A stretch of DNA of 64,000 bases from JAGNGI01 sp035448825 (GTDB lineage: Bacteria; Fidelibacterota; UBA2242). The stretch is from NCBI GenBank assembly GCA_035448825.1, contig DAOTJS010000006.1, positions 38,430 to 102,429 on the forward strand. Reading direction: 5' to 3'. The position numbers and the translations under genes are program-made. Positions within the stretch are counted from its first letter, which is position 1; each line of letters starts with the position of its first letter. The notes beneath the pieces were generated by a model. That model ran no database searches. It had not been told where the DNA came from and saw only the letters and a program-made list of their open reading frames with translations. This document shows positions 27,949 through 36,798 of the stretch, one piece after another.

Positions 27949-29913
27949 TTATTTCAAATAAACTATTTTTTGCCGGAGATTTACGTATCTGGCTTTGAAA
28001 CTGACGAAATAAAGACCGGAGGCAACATTCTGCGGTTGCCACCGATCATTATAACAGCCGGCTTTAAACAAACCATCCTTTAGAACGGCTACTTCCCTGC
28101 CGGTTAGATCGTAAATTGCCAGCCGACCGTGGATGTCATACGGCAAATCTATTTTAATATTTACTAATTGGTTAAAAGGATTGGGATAAGGCGGGTGAAG
28201 TCGAAATTCTTCCGGTAAAGTCTGTCGCTCCGAGTAGGAATTGAAATAATTAACATTCTTTAATACCCAATTTTCCGGATCGAGGACAATGGAATCCGGT
28301 TTGAAATTACAGAAAAAACTGAAATATTGGGTTTCCAGACTATCAGTAATTGTAAATGTTGTATCGTTGAGACCGTCGCTAAATAACAAGGTCAGTGGCA
28401 TCCGGAAAATAGTGGCACTGGTCTGTATCTGGGAGATAGCGACTTTTATTTTCCAGGAATTAGCTAAGTGGCGGTAAGCTTGCCAGTTCACCTGATAATG
28501 CGGTTGACCAACACCATAGACCCATTGCTCGAAGAACCAGTCCAGATTTCGACCGTAAATCTCTTCGCACTTTTTCTGGAAATCGGCCGTGGCGGCATAA
28601 CCGCCGGAATATTCTCCGCGGTAATGCTTAAGAATTTCGGAAAAATTCTCATTCCCAACCAACCCTCGTAGCATATGTAATACCCAGGCGCCTTTATCGT
28701 AAACAATTTGGTTAAAAATATTGTTAACATTACTTGTATCCTGAACATACAAACTGCCACTGCGCCAGCGGGAGGGTCGGTTCAAATCTTTCATGTAATT
28801 CTGCAAACCGAAAGTGCCTTCGACATTTTCTCGCCAGAGCGCCTCGGCATAGCGCGCAAAGCCTTCATTCAGCCAGATATGCTTCCAGCTGGCGCAGGTA
28901 ACATCATTCCCCCACCAGGAATGCGCTAATTCGTGGCAAATCAACATTTCAGAAAATGAACCGAGACTGGTAGCAGTTTGGTGTTCCATACCGCCATTCC
29001 AGGAAAATTGGACTTGACCGTATTTTTCGGCAATGAAAGGATATTCACCCCAGAGGGAAGCGAAGTAAGTCATCATATCGGCAGTCATATTCAGAAATGG
29101 ACGCGCAATAGTTTCATAATCCGGATATACCCAAAATTCCAGCGGCATCGAGCTTGAACCGTCAATGCCGGAATAATTTTCACTCCAATAAGTGTAGTCG
29201 GAAATTGCTAATGAAATCAGGTAAACAGCAATCGGGTAGCGTTCCTGCCAACAATAGGTGCGAGTGCTATCAGCATTTTCGATTATCCTGACGAGAGTGC
29301 CGTTTGAAACAGCTTTCAATTCCGACGGCACAGTGATATTAATGTCCACCGAATCGGCTTTATCACCGAGACGATCCTTGCAGGGAAACCATGTGTGAGC
29401 ATAATAGGGTTCGCTCAAAGTCGAAATGACCGGCGCCGAATTATGATATTGAAAATATATTCCTCTATCATCATTCGTTTCCTCTGCGCCGCTATATGTA
29501 ATCGAAACGCTGAAGGTATCGGTCTTATTTAGAGTTTTATTCAGTTTCAATGATAAAATGTTATTGCGTTGAGTATATGCGACGGCGTCCCCGCCAATTG
29601 AGGTTACCGATAGGTTATTATCCATATCGAAGTCAATCTGCTGTAAATTATTTTCAACAGCCGATCCGCGGATTATGACGTTACCGTACAAAATTGAATT
29701 ATCAATATCAAAATGAAAATTCAGACCATAATAGGCTACGTCGTAAGCACTTGTATTTGCGTATTCTGAAAGTTGGGCAAGCGCGACTCGGCGGTTCCCC
29801 AGCCATTGGGCTTTGGTGCGGATTTCTTGCTCGATCCAATCGGAATCTACCTGAGCAGAAAGGTGAGTGATTAAACTGGCTAAGAAAATTATAGCTAAGG
29901 AATTTCTTTTCAT
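27949..29913 (-). CDS. secreted M1-family aminopeptidase with T9SS-type sorting domain
   Basis: A 654-residue secreted zinc aminopeptidase. It has a signal peptide of about 20 residues. The M1 exopeptidase motif GGMEHQ is at 307-312 (GAMEN in most members). The zinc site HELAHSWWGN is at 327-336, with the third ligand in WLNEGFARYAE (E350). The last ~80 residues form a Por-type sorting domain: PYPNPFNQLVNIKIDLP, LAIYDLTGREVAVLKDG, NVASGLYFVSFKA. The peptidase is therefore probably exported by type IX secretion and held at the cell surface. Confidence 0.9.
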   Translation of the reverse strand: MKRNSLAIIFLASLITHLSAQVDSDWIEQEIRTKAQWLGNRRVALAQLSEYANTSAYDVAYYGLNFHFDIDNSILYGNVIIRGSAVENNLQQIDFDMDNNLSVTSIGGDAVAYTQRNNILSLKLNKTLNKTDTFSVSITYSGAEETNDDRGIYFQYHNSAPVISTLSEPYYAHTWFPCKDRLGDKADSVDINITVPSELKAVSNGTLVRIIENADSTRTYCWQERYPIAVYLISLAISDYTYWSENYSGIDGSSSMPLEFWVYPDYETIARPFLNMTADMMTYFASLWGEYPFIAEKYGQVQFSWNGGMEHQTATSLGSFSEMLICHELAHSWWGNDVTCASWKHIWLNEGFARYAEALWRENVEGTFGLQNYMKDLNRPSRWRSGSLYVQDTSNVNNIFNQIVYDKGAWVLHMLRGLVGNENFSEILKHYRGEYSGGYAATADFQKKCEEIYGRNLDWFFEQWVYGVGQPHYQVNWQAYRHLANSWKIKVAISQIQTSATIFRMPLTLLFSDGLNDTTFTITDSLETQYFSFFCNFKPDSIVLDPENWVLKNVNYFNSYSERQTLPEEFRLHPPYPNPFNQLVNIKIDLPYDIHGRLAIYDLTGREVAVLKDGLFKAGCYNDRWQPQNVASGLYFVSFKARYVNLRQKIVYLK

Positions 29914-30127
29914 AAGGCGCTGAAAAGTTAATTACTAATGACAGTTTTTCCAGCGGTTTTTCTACTTGGGAATTTGTGACATAAGGCGGTTTAGAAATTC
30001 TGCCTATTATCTACAGAGCAATGGTAAATTCAAATATTTCCATAATTCCATTAAAACAAAAAATGCCCGAAATCAAATCATCAATAATATACAATTCTAT
30101 AACGAGGAATATTTGTATAGCGCCTTG

Positions 30128-30271
30128 TTATAAATTTTGCAGAAATGTGCCAATCTGAAAAATAGCAACGGAGGCAACGAAGGCAATCGTTACCGTATAA
30201 ACCGCCTGGAAGAGAGCCCATTTCACATGGCCTAATTCTTTCTTGACCACTGCCAAAGTCGCCAGGCAAGG
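30128..30271 (-). pseudogene. feoB C-terminal relic
   Basis: Translating the minus strand from 30271 gives PCLATLAVVKKELGHVKWAL followed by FQAVYTVTIAFVASVAIFQI and GTFLQNL, then a stop. This is the last membrane region of the ferrous-iron transporter FeoB (the IPCxATxAVxKrE...W.W.LFq..Y pattern). No upstream FeoB sequence is present: homology stops at 30271 and the bases beyond are unrelated. About 48 codons remain of a protein of 650 or more. It sits alone in an 835-base gap and marks a deletion. Confidence 0.75.
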
Positions 30272-30618
30272 TTAGGCTAACCTAACTATGTAATCTAATT
30301 TTGGGAAACATTTTTAACTGAACAGATAGGTTGGTTAACAATCTGATTGTACGAAAAGTTGTAAATTGTGAATAGAGATTTTTGCAGATTAAAATACAAA
30401 TGCGGCAAATAAAAATAGGTAATGACTACCTGAAGGAAAATATACCCGTCATTTGAACAGATCGTCCGGCAGAAGATCTTAGTAAAAGAGTACAGAATAG
30501 ATTTGATCACCTGTTGCTAAATTATCAATTGCGAGTTTAAATTACATTGAACAAAATGAACAATGGTTCGTAAAAGAGGCAAACTAAAGATTTTTTTGCT
30601 AGTTTAGAAATTAAATCC

Positions 30619-30647
30619 TTGACAATTACCATAAGAAATGCGAATAT
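30619..30647 (+). promoter_or_regulatory. possible promoter for the zinc-ribbon gene
   Basis: A perfect -35 hexamer TTGACA (30619-30624) is followed after 17 bases by GAATAT, a weak -10 (30642-30647). It is about 100 bases upstream of the ATG at 30749 and in the right orientation. The -10 match is poor, so this is tentative. Confidence 0.35.
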
Positions 30648-30748
30648 TTGAACAGGTAGGAAGTAATAATTAAAAATTAATTATCTACCGATTTTTAATA
30701 GTAAATGTCAAAAGTCCAAAAAAACCCAATTTCAAAGGTTCGATCACT

Positions 30749-31030
30749 ATGAGTGATAATTTCAACAACAGTGGAAAAAAGGGAAGCGCCCAACCTTACG
30801 ATAGCAAAATCAATGAGCAATGCCCGAAATGTTCCGGTAATATTGTTTATCGGAAGAGCACTTACTTTGGCAATAAGGTTTATTACAAAGTATGTAATAA
30901 TTGTGGCTGGTATATAACCTTACCCAAAGAAGTCTGGAAAGATGTCGTAAGCGCCAGTTTAAAACCGGCTAAGGCTACCCCGACTGAATCGGCCGAACAA
31001 GACGAACAAATTGAGGCGATCGTCTCCTAA
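30749..31030 (+). CDS. small zinc-ribbon protein
   Basis: A 93-residue hypothetical protein with two CxxC pairs about 27 residues apart: CPKCSGNIVYRKSTYFG and VCNNCGWYITLPKEVW. This is a zinc ribbon of the kind found in small nucleic-acid or protein-binding proteins. The tail is acidic and low in complexity (TPTESAEQDEQIEAIV). An AAAGG lies about 9 bases upstream of the ATG. Function is unknown. It starts the plus-strand block and is separated from the next gene by 91 bases. Confidence 0.7.
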   Translation: MSDNFNNSGKKGSAQPYDSKINEQCPKCSGNIVYRKSTYFGNKVYYKVCNNCGWYITLPKEVWKDVVSASLKPAKATPTESAEQDEQIEAIVS

Positions 31031-31121
31031 TTTGGCTTAATTCCCCGATTAATCTTTAAAATATCCCGATCAATAAGCGGAAAATTTCCAAAATTGACCA
31101 CAAGTCAGTAATATTGGATCA

Positions 31122-31784
31122 ATGGCGTTAATTAGTTCAAAGTCGCAAAATGTAGTTCTGATAGGAGCCGCTTTTAAAGCCGAGATCACTCCATTAACCG
31201 AAAAACTCAGCCAAAAATTGTGCCGCCTAACGAACATAGATTTTGATTATATCCTAACGGGTTCCGGCCTGGAAAGAGCAAGGCGCTGTTTGGCAGAAAA
31301 AGTCGCTAGTCAAGATTATCGGGCTATAATCAATGTCGGTACGGCTGGTGCGCTTTCCGATACTTATCCGTTGAAAAGTCTCTTTTACCCGGACAGGTTT
31401 TGTGCGTTAAGTAATGACCATTTGATCTCACTTACCCTGCCAAATGATTTACTCAAATTTGGTCATTTATTGCCAAGCGGTTGGAAAAGCGGGACGCTAT
31501 TTACAAGTAGGGAACCGATAACCTCAGCTGATAAACGCCGGAAAATTTTGCAGAATTGTCAGGCTGATGCTGTTGATATGGAAGCCTTTGCCTATGCCGA
31601 TTTTTGCCAGCGGCATAAAATTCCCTTTGCCTGCCTAAAAGTCATTACGGATCGAGCCGATGCCGACGTGACGGAAAATTTCAATGCCAATCTTGCCGAG
31701 TCAGCCCAATTATTGGCGGAAAATGCACTAATTCTTATTGATTTATTATTGCATAAATTCGATATTAAGGCTGAAAATGGATGA
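31122..31784 (+). CDS. nucleoside phosphorylase/hydrolase (MTAN or futalosine hydrolase-like)
   Basis: A 220-residue member of the PNP/UDP phosphorylase superfamily. Visible are VVLIGAAFKAEITPL, ILTGSGLERAR, the phosphate/ribose loop AIINVGTAGALS, the base-binding VDMEAFAYADFC and CLKVITDRADAD. Candidates are methylthioadenosine/SAH nucleosidase, futalosine hydrolase (MqnB) and hopanoid-type phosphorylases. The sequence alone does not decide, and no menaquinone gene lies nearby. Its stop overlaps the start of the GT2 gene by 8 bases. Confidence 0.75.
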   Translation: MALISSKSQNVVLIGAAFKAEITPLTEKLSQKLCRLTNIDFDYILTGSGLERARRCLAEKVASQDYRAIINVGTAGALSDTYPLKSLFYPDRFCALSNDHLISLTLPNDLLKFGHLLPSGWKSGTLFTSREPITSADKRRKILQNCQADAVDMEAFAYADFCQRHKIPFACLKVITDRADADVTENFNANLAESAQLLAENALILIDLLLHKFDIKAENG

Positions 31785-32640
31785 CCCACAAAAAGTTTCT
31801 GTCATTATTCCAACTTATAATCGGGAAGCCTGCCTGGAACGAGCCATTGTTTCGGTTCTGAATCAGACTTATCGCAATTTTGAATTAATTGTTATTGACG
31901 ACGGCAGTACTGATAATACCAGTCGCATAATTCACCGATATAAAAATAAAATTCGTTATTATTCTCAATTGCATTCAGGAGTGTCCACCGCCCGCAACCT
32001 TGGACTGGAAAAATCCGAAGGCACTTGGGTAGCATTTCTCGATTCCGATGATTACTGGTTGCCACGCAAACTCGAGCGTCAGATGCAATGTCTGGCTGAA
32101 AATCCGAAATGGTTGGTATTGCAAACCGATGAGAAATGGATTAGAAATGGGGTTGTGGTCAATCCGACAAAGAAGCATCAAAAGTATTCCGGTTGGATTT
32201 TTGCCCAATGTCTGCCGCTTTGCATAGTTAGTCCTTCCGCGGTTATCGTCCATCAGAAAGTTTTTAACGACGTCGGAGTATTCGATGAAAGTTTGCCGGT
32301 TTGCGAAGATTATGATCTCTGGTTGCGAGTTTCCTTAAAATATGAAATTGGATTACTACCGGAGAAACTAATCGTTAAAACCGGCGGCCACTCCGACCAG
32401 CTTTCGCGCAAATACTGGGGAATCGATCGTTATCGAGTGCTGGCGCTGGAGAAAATTTTAAACGCTGAACTCGACCGGCAACAAACTGAATTGGTACTCG
32501 ATGAAATCATTAAAAAGCTTACCATCCTGAGCAAAGGACGCGCTAAACATCCCGAGTTGCCCAATATTTATGCCGAAAAACTGTCTGAATATCAAAAGAA
32601 AAAGGAAGCTTTTCTTGCAAATCAAAAATGTTGCCATTGA
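31777..32640 (+). CDS. family 2 glycosyltransferase
   Basis: A 287-residue GT-A glycosyltransferase starting at the ATG at 31777. The nucleotide-sugar fold is shown by KVSVIIPTYNREACLERAIV and ELIVIDDGSTDNTSRII, with the DxD-type motif AFLDSDDYW. FDESLPVCEDYDLWLRVSLK supplies the catalytic ED(Y) motif. It has no membrane segment. The acceptor is unknown. Genes on both sides overlap it, so it belongs to a four-gene plus-strand operon with the phosphorylase, the ParB-like protein and the radical SAM protein. Confidence 0.9.
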   Translation: MDDPQKVSVIIPTYNREACLERAIVSVLNQTYRNFELIVIDDGSTDNTSRIIHRYKNKIRYYSQLHSGVSTARNLGLEKSEGTWVAFLDSDDYWLPRKLERQMQCLAENPKWLVLQTDEKWIRNGVVVNPTKKHQKYSGWIFAQCLPLCIVSPSAVIVHQKVFNDVGVFDESLPVCEDYDLWLRVSLKYEIGLLPEKLIVKTGGHSDQLSRKYWGIDRYRVLALEKILNAELDRQQTELVLDEIIKKLTILSKGRAKHPELPNIYAEKLSEYQKKKEAFLANQKCCH

Positions 32641-33565
32641 GCAAATAATCCCGGCTCAATCTCAAGAAAGATTGTTTGTGGAAGAAACCAATCCGGATTC
32701 TCATAAACCGGACAGTTCGCTTTTTATTCGGCCGGTATTTTTACATAGTACGTGCAATGGTTTCATTATCCTTTATGGATTTGATTATATTTCCGAGATT
32801 TATAAATATGGTGGGAAAAACGTTCCGGCGTTTGTTATTCCTAAAAGCCAATCGCTTTTTTCAGCCTTGAATATAGTGACGGATTTTATTCGGTGTTCGC
32901 GTCCGCTTTGGCCAATCGAAGTCGCTCGGATTTTACAATTATGCAATCACCAACGATTCTCCGACACCAAGAAATCGGCATTTTTTAAGAAATTAACCGC
33001 AAAAGATTTGACCCGAACTCTGGAGGGACGCTATTTGGCATTGATTGGGCTCGATCCACTTTTTCATAAATTTTTAATTGAAAAAAAAGCGCCGCTGAAA
33101 ACCTGGTTTTTAACGGCTGAGTGCCCGCCCATAATTCAGGATTTGATCCTGATTTTAATTACTGAATGCCAGCCGTCACTAAGCACTTTTGAAGAAATCA
33201 GTCGTAATTTGCTGGAAATTCTCCGGCGGGAGACTATCACTCCTGAACAATTGGCGGCGGAAATAAAACCAATTTTAGCAGGAATATCTGAGGAAATTCA
33301 GCCATCGCAGAAACTGGAAGTATTCCGTAATAAGATTCACGAACGCCGTTTTCCGCAGATGACTATTCATCGGGAGCGCGTGAATGATTTTCTGCAAACA
33401 ATTCAATTGCCAGCGGCAGTTAAGATTGAATTTGACCCGAATTTCGAAGAACGGGGTTACCGACTGAAAGTGGAAATTCGCACGCCAAACGATATTGTGG
33501 AACTCACTGAATTTTTGAATAGTGCCGCTCAATCCGATCTGAAGCTTTTACTCGAAATACTTTAA
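32615..33565 (+). CDS. ParB/sulfiredoxin-fold-like protein
   Basis: A protein of about 316 residues with no firm family. I choose a TTG at 32615, which follows AAGGA at good spacing and overlaps the GT2 stop by 26 bases; an ATG at 32570 would add 15 basic residues. The first ~90 residues follow the ParB N-terminal pattern: NVAIEQIIPAQSQERLF, then a 'xGfiILyGf..i..i.kyggk.VPafVi' stretch in place of the usual GxRR box. The catalytic or CTP-binding arginines are therefore not obvious. The middle is helical and the C-terminus (about 240-316) has a KLEVFRNKIHERRFPQ repeat-like region. A nucleic-acid role is guessed only from the fold pattern. Confidence 0.5.
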   Translation: MQIKNVAIEQIIPAQSQERLFVEETNPDSHKPDSSLFIRPVFLHSTCNGFIILYGFDYISEIYKYGGKNVPAFVIPKSQSLFSALNIVTDFIRCSRPLWPIEVARILQLCNHQRFSDTKKSAFFKKLTAKDLTRTLEGRYLALIGLDPLFHKFLIEKKAPLKTWFLTAECPPIIQDLILILITECQPSLSTFEEISRNLLEILRRETITPEQLAAEIKPILAGISEEIQPSQKLEVFRNKIHERRFPQMTIHRERVNDFLQTIQLPAAVKIEFDPNFEERGYRLKVEIRTPNDIVELTEFLNSAAQSDLKLLLEIL

Positions 33566-33584
33566 ATGTTTAGTTGAATTTCCG

Positions 33585-34724
33585 ATGAACCTGCCGGCTG
33601 ACCGCTTGATAAAGAAAATATTCGTTACGGCCGAATGTGCTCAGGATGAACTGACCGAGCAAATTCTGGACGCTTATCCTATACTAAAAAAGATAGAAAT
33701 CGAATCGGAAAAAACTTTGATTGAAACGACTCCGCCCGAAGACCCCAAGAAAATCTTATTGGTAACTCGTTCCAAAGGCGAAGTTGTTAAGGATTGCCCG
33801 GGCACATCTGAGCCGTATCTCTGCTGTCGCTATCAGGTCATTAACCAGACCTTAAATTGTCCGCTGGATTGCACTTATTGCATTTTGCAATATTACTTGA
33901 ATCAGCCGGCTACGATTATTTATACTGATTACCAAAAGATAATAACCGAGATTGACCAAAAAATTGCCAGTCAGTCTCAGCGCTTGTGGCGTTTCGGCAC
34001 CGGTGAGCTCGGCGATAGTTTAGCTTTAACCGCCTCGCAGATTTTTGCCATTAAGTTGATGGAATACTTTGCCGCTCAGAAGAATGCTTTGCTCGAGCTT
34101 AAAACCAAAACCGATCGAATCGGATTAATCCTGGCTCAGCCGCATAATGGTCACACGGTTATTTCCTGGTCACTAAATCCATTAATCATAAGAAATAGTG
34201 AAGAGCGCTTAGCGCCGCCGCCCGCCAGGCGACTGAATGCCGCCGCCGAAGCCGTCCGGCAGGGTTTTCTGGTAGGATTTCACTTTGATCCGATCATTGA
34301 TATACCGGATTGGGAAAGTCAATATCTGGGTTTAATTGAGGAATTATACCGTTGCATTGATCCCGCCCGGATTGCCTGGATAAGTCTCGGATCCCTGCGT
34401 TTTCCGCCCTCAATGAAAGCCAAAATCATCGAGCGTTATCCGCATTCGCGTCTACCCTACGGTGAACTAATTCGCGGGCAAGACCAGAAATTGCGTTATC
34501 TCCGTCCCCGGCGAACCGAAATATACCGTTCCATTTACCGCAAACTGACGGAGATTCCCGATCCGCCATTTGTTTATTTTTGTATGGAAAGCCCGACTGT
34601 GTGGCAAGACGTCTGCGGTTTTACGCCGGAATCGAATGCTCATCTGGATTATTTGTTTGCGGAAAATCTCTGGCGCAGATTTCCGGGATTGGTTAGGGAG
34701 CGTCCGAGATGGGAAGATTATTAA
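33585..34724 (+). CDS. spore photoproduct lyase-family radical SAM protein
   Basis: A 379-residue radical SAM protein. The [4Fe-4S] cysteines are in LNCPLDCTYCILQYYLNQ, and the SAM-fold strands continue through LWRFGTGELGDSLAL, LELKTKTDRIG and VISWSLNPLIIRNSEE. The overall order matches SplB. In true spore photoproduct lyase the hydrogen donor Cys141 lies in an EAACTSD-like loop; here that place reads FGTGELGDS with no Cys, as in the SPL-like proteins of bacteria that do not sporulate. Function is therefore probably DNA-related but not proven to be spore photoproduct repair. Last gene of the plus-strand operon. Confidence 0.82.
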   Translation: MNLPADRLIKKIFVTAECAQDELTEQILDAYPILKKIEIESEKTLIETTPPEDPKKILLVTRSKGEVVKDCPGTSEPYLCCRYQVINQTLNCPLDCTYCILQYYLNQPATIIYTDYQKIITEIDQKIASQSQRLWRFGTGELGDSLALTASQIFAIKLMEYFAAQKNALLELKTKTDRIGLILAQPHNGHTVISWSLNPLIIRNSEERLAPPPARRLNAAAEAVRQGFLVGFHFDPIIDIPDWESQYLGLIEELYRCIDPARIAWISLGSLRFPPSMKAKIIERYPHSRLPYGELIRGQDQKLRYLRPRRTEIYRSIYRKLTEIPDPPFVYFCMESPTVWQDVCGFTPESNAHLDYLFAENLWRRFPGLVRERPRWEDY

Positions 34725-35213
34725 GACTATTTACTAAACATGGTTAGATAACGTGAGTTTGACGTAAGCGATTAATGTTTTTGGGATAGATAAAAACGCT
34801 CTGTCTATCTGGATGATAACGTTAATAATCGGTGATGATCCTCGAAAAAAATAGTTGACTTTATTAAAGAAGCAACTTAAGATCTGCCTATTCTTTGTTT
34901 TTGGGCTTTTGCAGGATATTTCGATTTCTCCGGTTGATGTTCCTGAAAATATGTAATTGCTTTTTGGCATTGTTTGACTAAGTGTTGCGTTTTGAATGTT
35001 AATATAAATCGGTACGATGATGTATCACTTGTCTATAAACGATGACCGAGGATTGATATGCGCTTTGGCCCAAAAACACATTTCTATTTATTTTCTATTT
35101 GGAAATCTTTCTTTGTCTATTTTTATTTTAAGATAGGTACTCAATTAAATGGCATTTATTCCTAAACATAGATTCGCAAACATTACTTTTTCTCCATATC
35201 TTTAAGTGTTAGT
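34725..35213. other. AT-rich intergenic stretch between the radical SAM gene and the CRISPR-flanking relic
   Basis: About 490 bases with no convincing coding signal. One minus-strand 78-codon frame (34734-34970) has no ribosome site or family resemblance. No tRNA, IS end or repeat of the CRISPR type was seen. Confidence 0.5.
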
Positions 35214-35443
35214 ACGAATAAAAAGTTACATTTTTATATTTTTGTATTTCTATTCTCGTTTTTTTGCATTAATTGTGGAAAAGAAAAATGCCTTAACTGT
35301 CCAGAAGACCTTGAACCGGGAAGACGTGATTATATATGGACTGTCGATACTCTCAAAGCAAATCCGTGGGATTTGTTTTATCTATTCAGTTTATGGGTTA
35401 GTAGCCCAATAGATGTATGGGCAACTGGTTGGGGCGGAAAGGA
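35214..35443 (+). pseudogene. N-terminal relic of a DVWA-type propeller lipoprotein
   Basis: Reading from ACG at 35214 gives TNKKLHFYIFVFLFSFFCIN, a signal peptide, then CGKEKCLNCPEDLEPGRRDY, IWTVDTLKANPWDLFYLF and SLWVSSPIDVWATGWGGK. The W-SSP-DVWA-G unit is typical of secreted beta-propeller lipoproteins in FCB genomes. The normal start would be ATG (MNKKL...); here it is ACG. The coding resemblance ends exactly where the first CRISPR repeat begins (35444), so the rest of the gene is gone. The frame stays open into the repeat only by chance. Confidence 0.65.
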
Positions 35444-35461
35444 GTTTCAATCCTTGGTTTG

Positions 35462-35501
35462 CCTGTCTGCCCTGTCTGCCGACAGGCAGACACCAGGCAG
35501 G
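35462..35501. repeat. 40-bp palindromic insertion in CRISPR repeat 1
   Basis: The insert begins CCTGTCTGCCCTGTCTGCCG and ends ACAGGCAGACACCAGGCAGG. It can fold as a hairpin: GTCTGCC pairs with GGCAGAC around a GACA loop, and CTGCC with GGCAG further out. Ends are CCTG and CAGG. It splits the repeat after base 18, leaving both halves intact. This copy is in the leader-distal terminal repeat. Confidence 0.9.
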
Positions 35502-36015
35502 GTGGACAAGAGACTTAGACCTATAACATTGCCTTCAATATCTACTGTTTCGCCGAGTTTCAATCCTTGGTTTAGTGGATAAGAGACTTAGACCACAGAA
35601 AAATTGGAGATTGTGTATGGAACTGGAAAGTTTCAATCCTTGGTTTAGTGGATAAGAGACTTAGACGGTTTGAACCCAGCTGATTATCCTAATTATACGT
35701 TATGTTTCAATCCTTGGTTTGGTGGATAAGAGACTTAGACCTGATGGCTGGATAACTTGCTATTCACAAGGGCAACCGTTTCAATCCTTAGTTTGGTGGA
35801 CAAGAGACTTAGACCTGGATTCATATTTTGTTTGATTCTTATTTCAATGTGGTTTCAATCCTTAGTTTGTTGGACAAGAGACTTAGACCCGGTTCTTTGA
35901 ATCCATTGAAACGATCAAATACTAGTTTCAATCCTTAGTTTGGTGGACAAGAGACTTAGACTTATTGGTTTACCCACGCCAGCGGGTTGTTTGACAAGTT
36001 TCAATCCTTGGTTTG

Positions 36016-36055
36016 CCTGTCTGCCCTGTCTGCCGACAGGCAGACACCAGGCAGG
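36016..36055. repeat. 40-bp palindromic insertion in CRISPR repeat 8
   Basis: Identical in sequence and insertion point to the copy at 35462-35501. The neighbouring repeats 7 and 9 are intact 37-base units, so this copy stands alone in the middle of the array. Confidence 0.9.
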
Positions 36056-36644
36056 GTGGACAAGAGACTTAGACCACAAAAGCGCGAATGACACTTTCTT
36101 GAAACTGGAAGTTTCAATCCTTGGTTTGGTGGACAAGAGACTTAGACCAGCGCCCATCGCTCGAATCCGGCGATATTTTTCCGCGGTTTCAATCCTTGGT
36201 TTGGTGGACAAGAGACTTAGACCTTAGGCGATTGAGAAAAAAAAGGGAAAAATATAGAGAGTTTCAATCCTTAGTTTGGTGGACAAGAGACTTAGACATG
36301 GTAATTCGGTAATGAAATCCACTTGGAATAGTTGTTTCAATCCTTAGTTTGGTGGACAAGAGACTTAGACTTAAAATGAAGTATCACACAAAAATTCTGT
36401 ATTCGCGTTTCAATCCTTAGTTTGGTGGACAAGAGACTTAGACAATTGCTTGGCAACGAGAGAATTTTTCACTTTAAAGGTTTCAATCCTTAGTTTGGTG
36501 GACAAGAGACTTAGACATAATGTAAGAGGGCTTATGAAAAAAGAATTTATGGGTTTCAATCCTTAGTTTGGTGGACAAGAGACTTAGACTTTGCGTTATT
36601 GCACCAGTATGGATATTAACCTTAGTGTTTCAATCCTTGGTTTG

Positions 36645-36684
36645 CCTGTCTGCCCTGTCTGCCGACAGGCAGACACCAGGCAGG
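36645..36684. repeat. 40-bp palindromic insertion in CRISPR repeat 16
   Basis: Identical in sequence and insertion point to the other copies. It follows the spacer at 36590-36626 and precedes its near duplicate at 36704-36740. Confidence 0.9.
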
Positions 36685-36758
36685 GTGGACAAGAGACTTA
36701 GACCATGCGTTATTGCACCAGTATGGATATTAACCTTAGTGTTTCAATCCTTGGTTTG

Positions 36759-36798
36759 CCTGTCTGCCCTGTCTGCCGACAGGCAGACACCAGGCAGG
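36759..36798. repeat. 40-bp palindromic insertion in the leader-proximal CRISPR repeat 17
   Basis: Identical to the other copies. It lies in the repeat that would be copied at each new spacer acquisition. Confidence 0.9.

Larger units (their letters stand above)
29914..30748. other. intergenic region of 835 bases
   Basis: It separates the minus-strand block from the divergent plus-strand genes. Apart from the feoB relic at 30128-30271 I see no coding signal. The sequence from 30290 to 30740 is strongly AT-rich, with no tRNA or clear structured RNA. Confidence 0.6.

Noticed and set aside
30081..30269. 62-codon minus-strand ORF in the 30-kb gap
   Set aside because: It reads a different frame over the feoB relic and has no resemblance of its own.
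34734..34970. 78-codon minus-strand ORF next to the radical SAM gene
   Set aside because: No ribosome site, AT-driven composition and no recognised motif.
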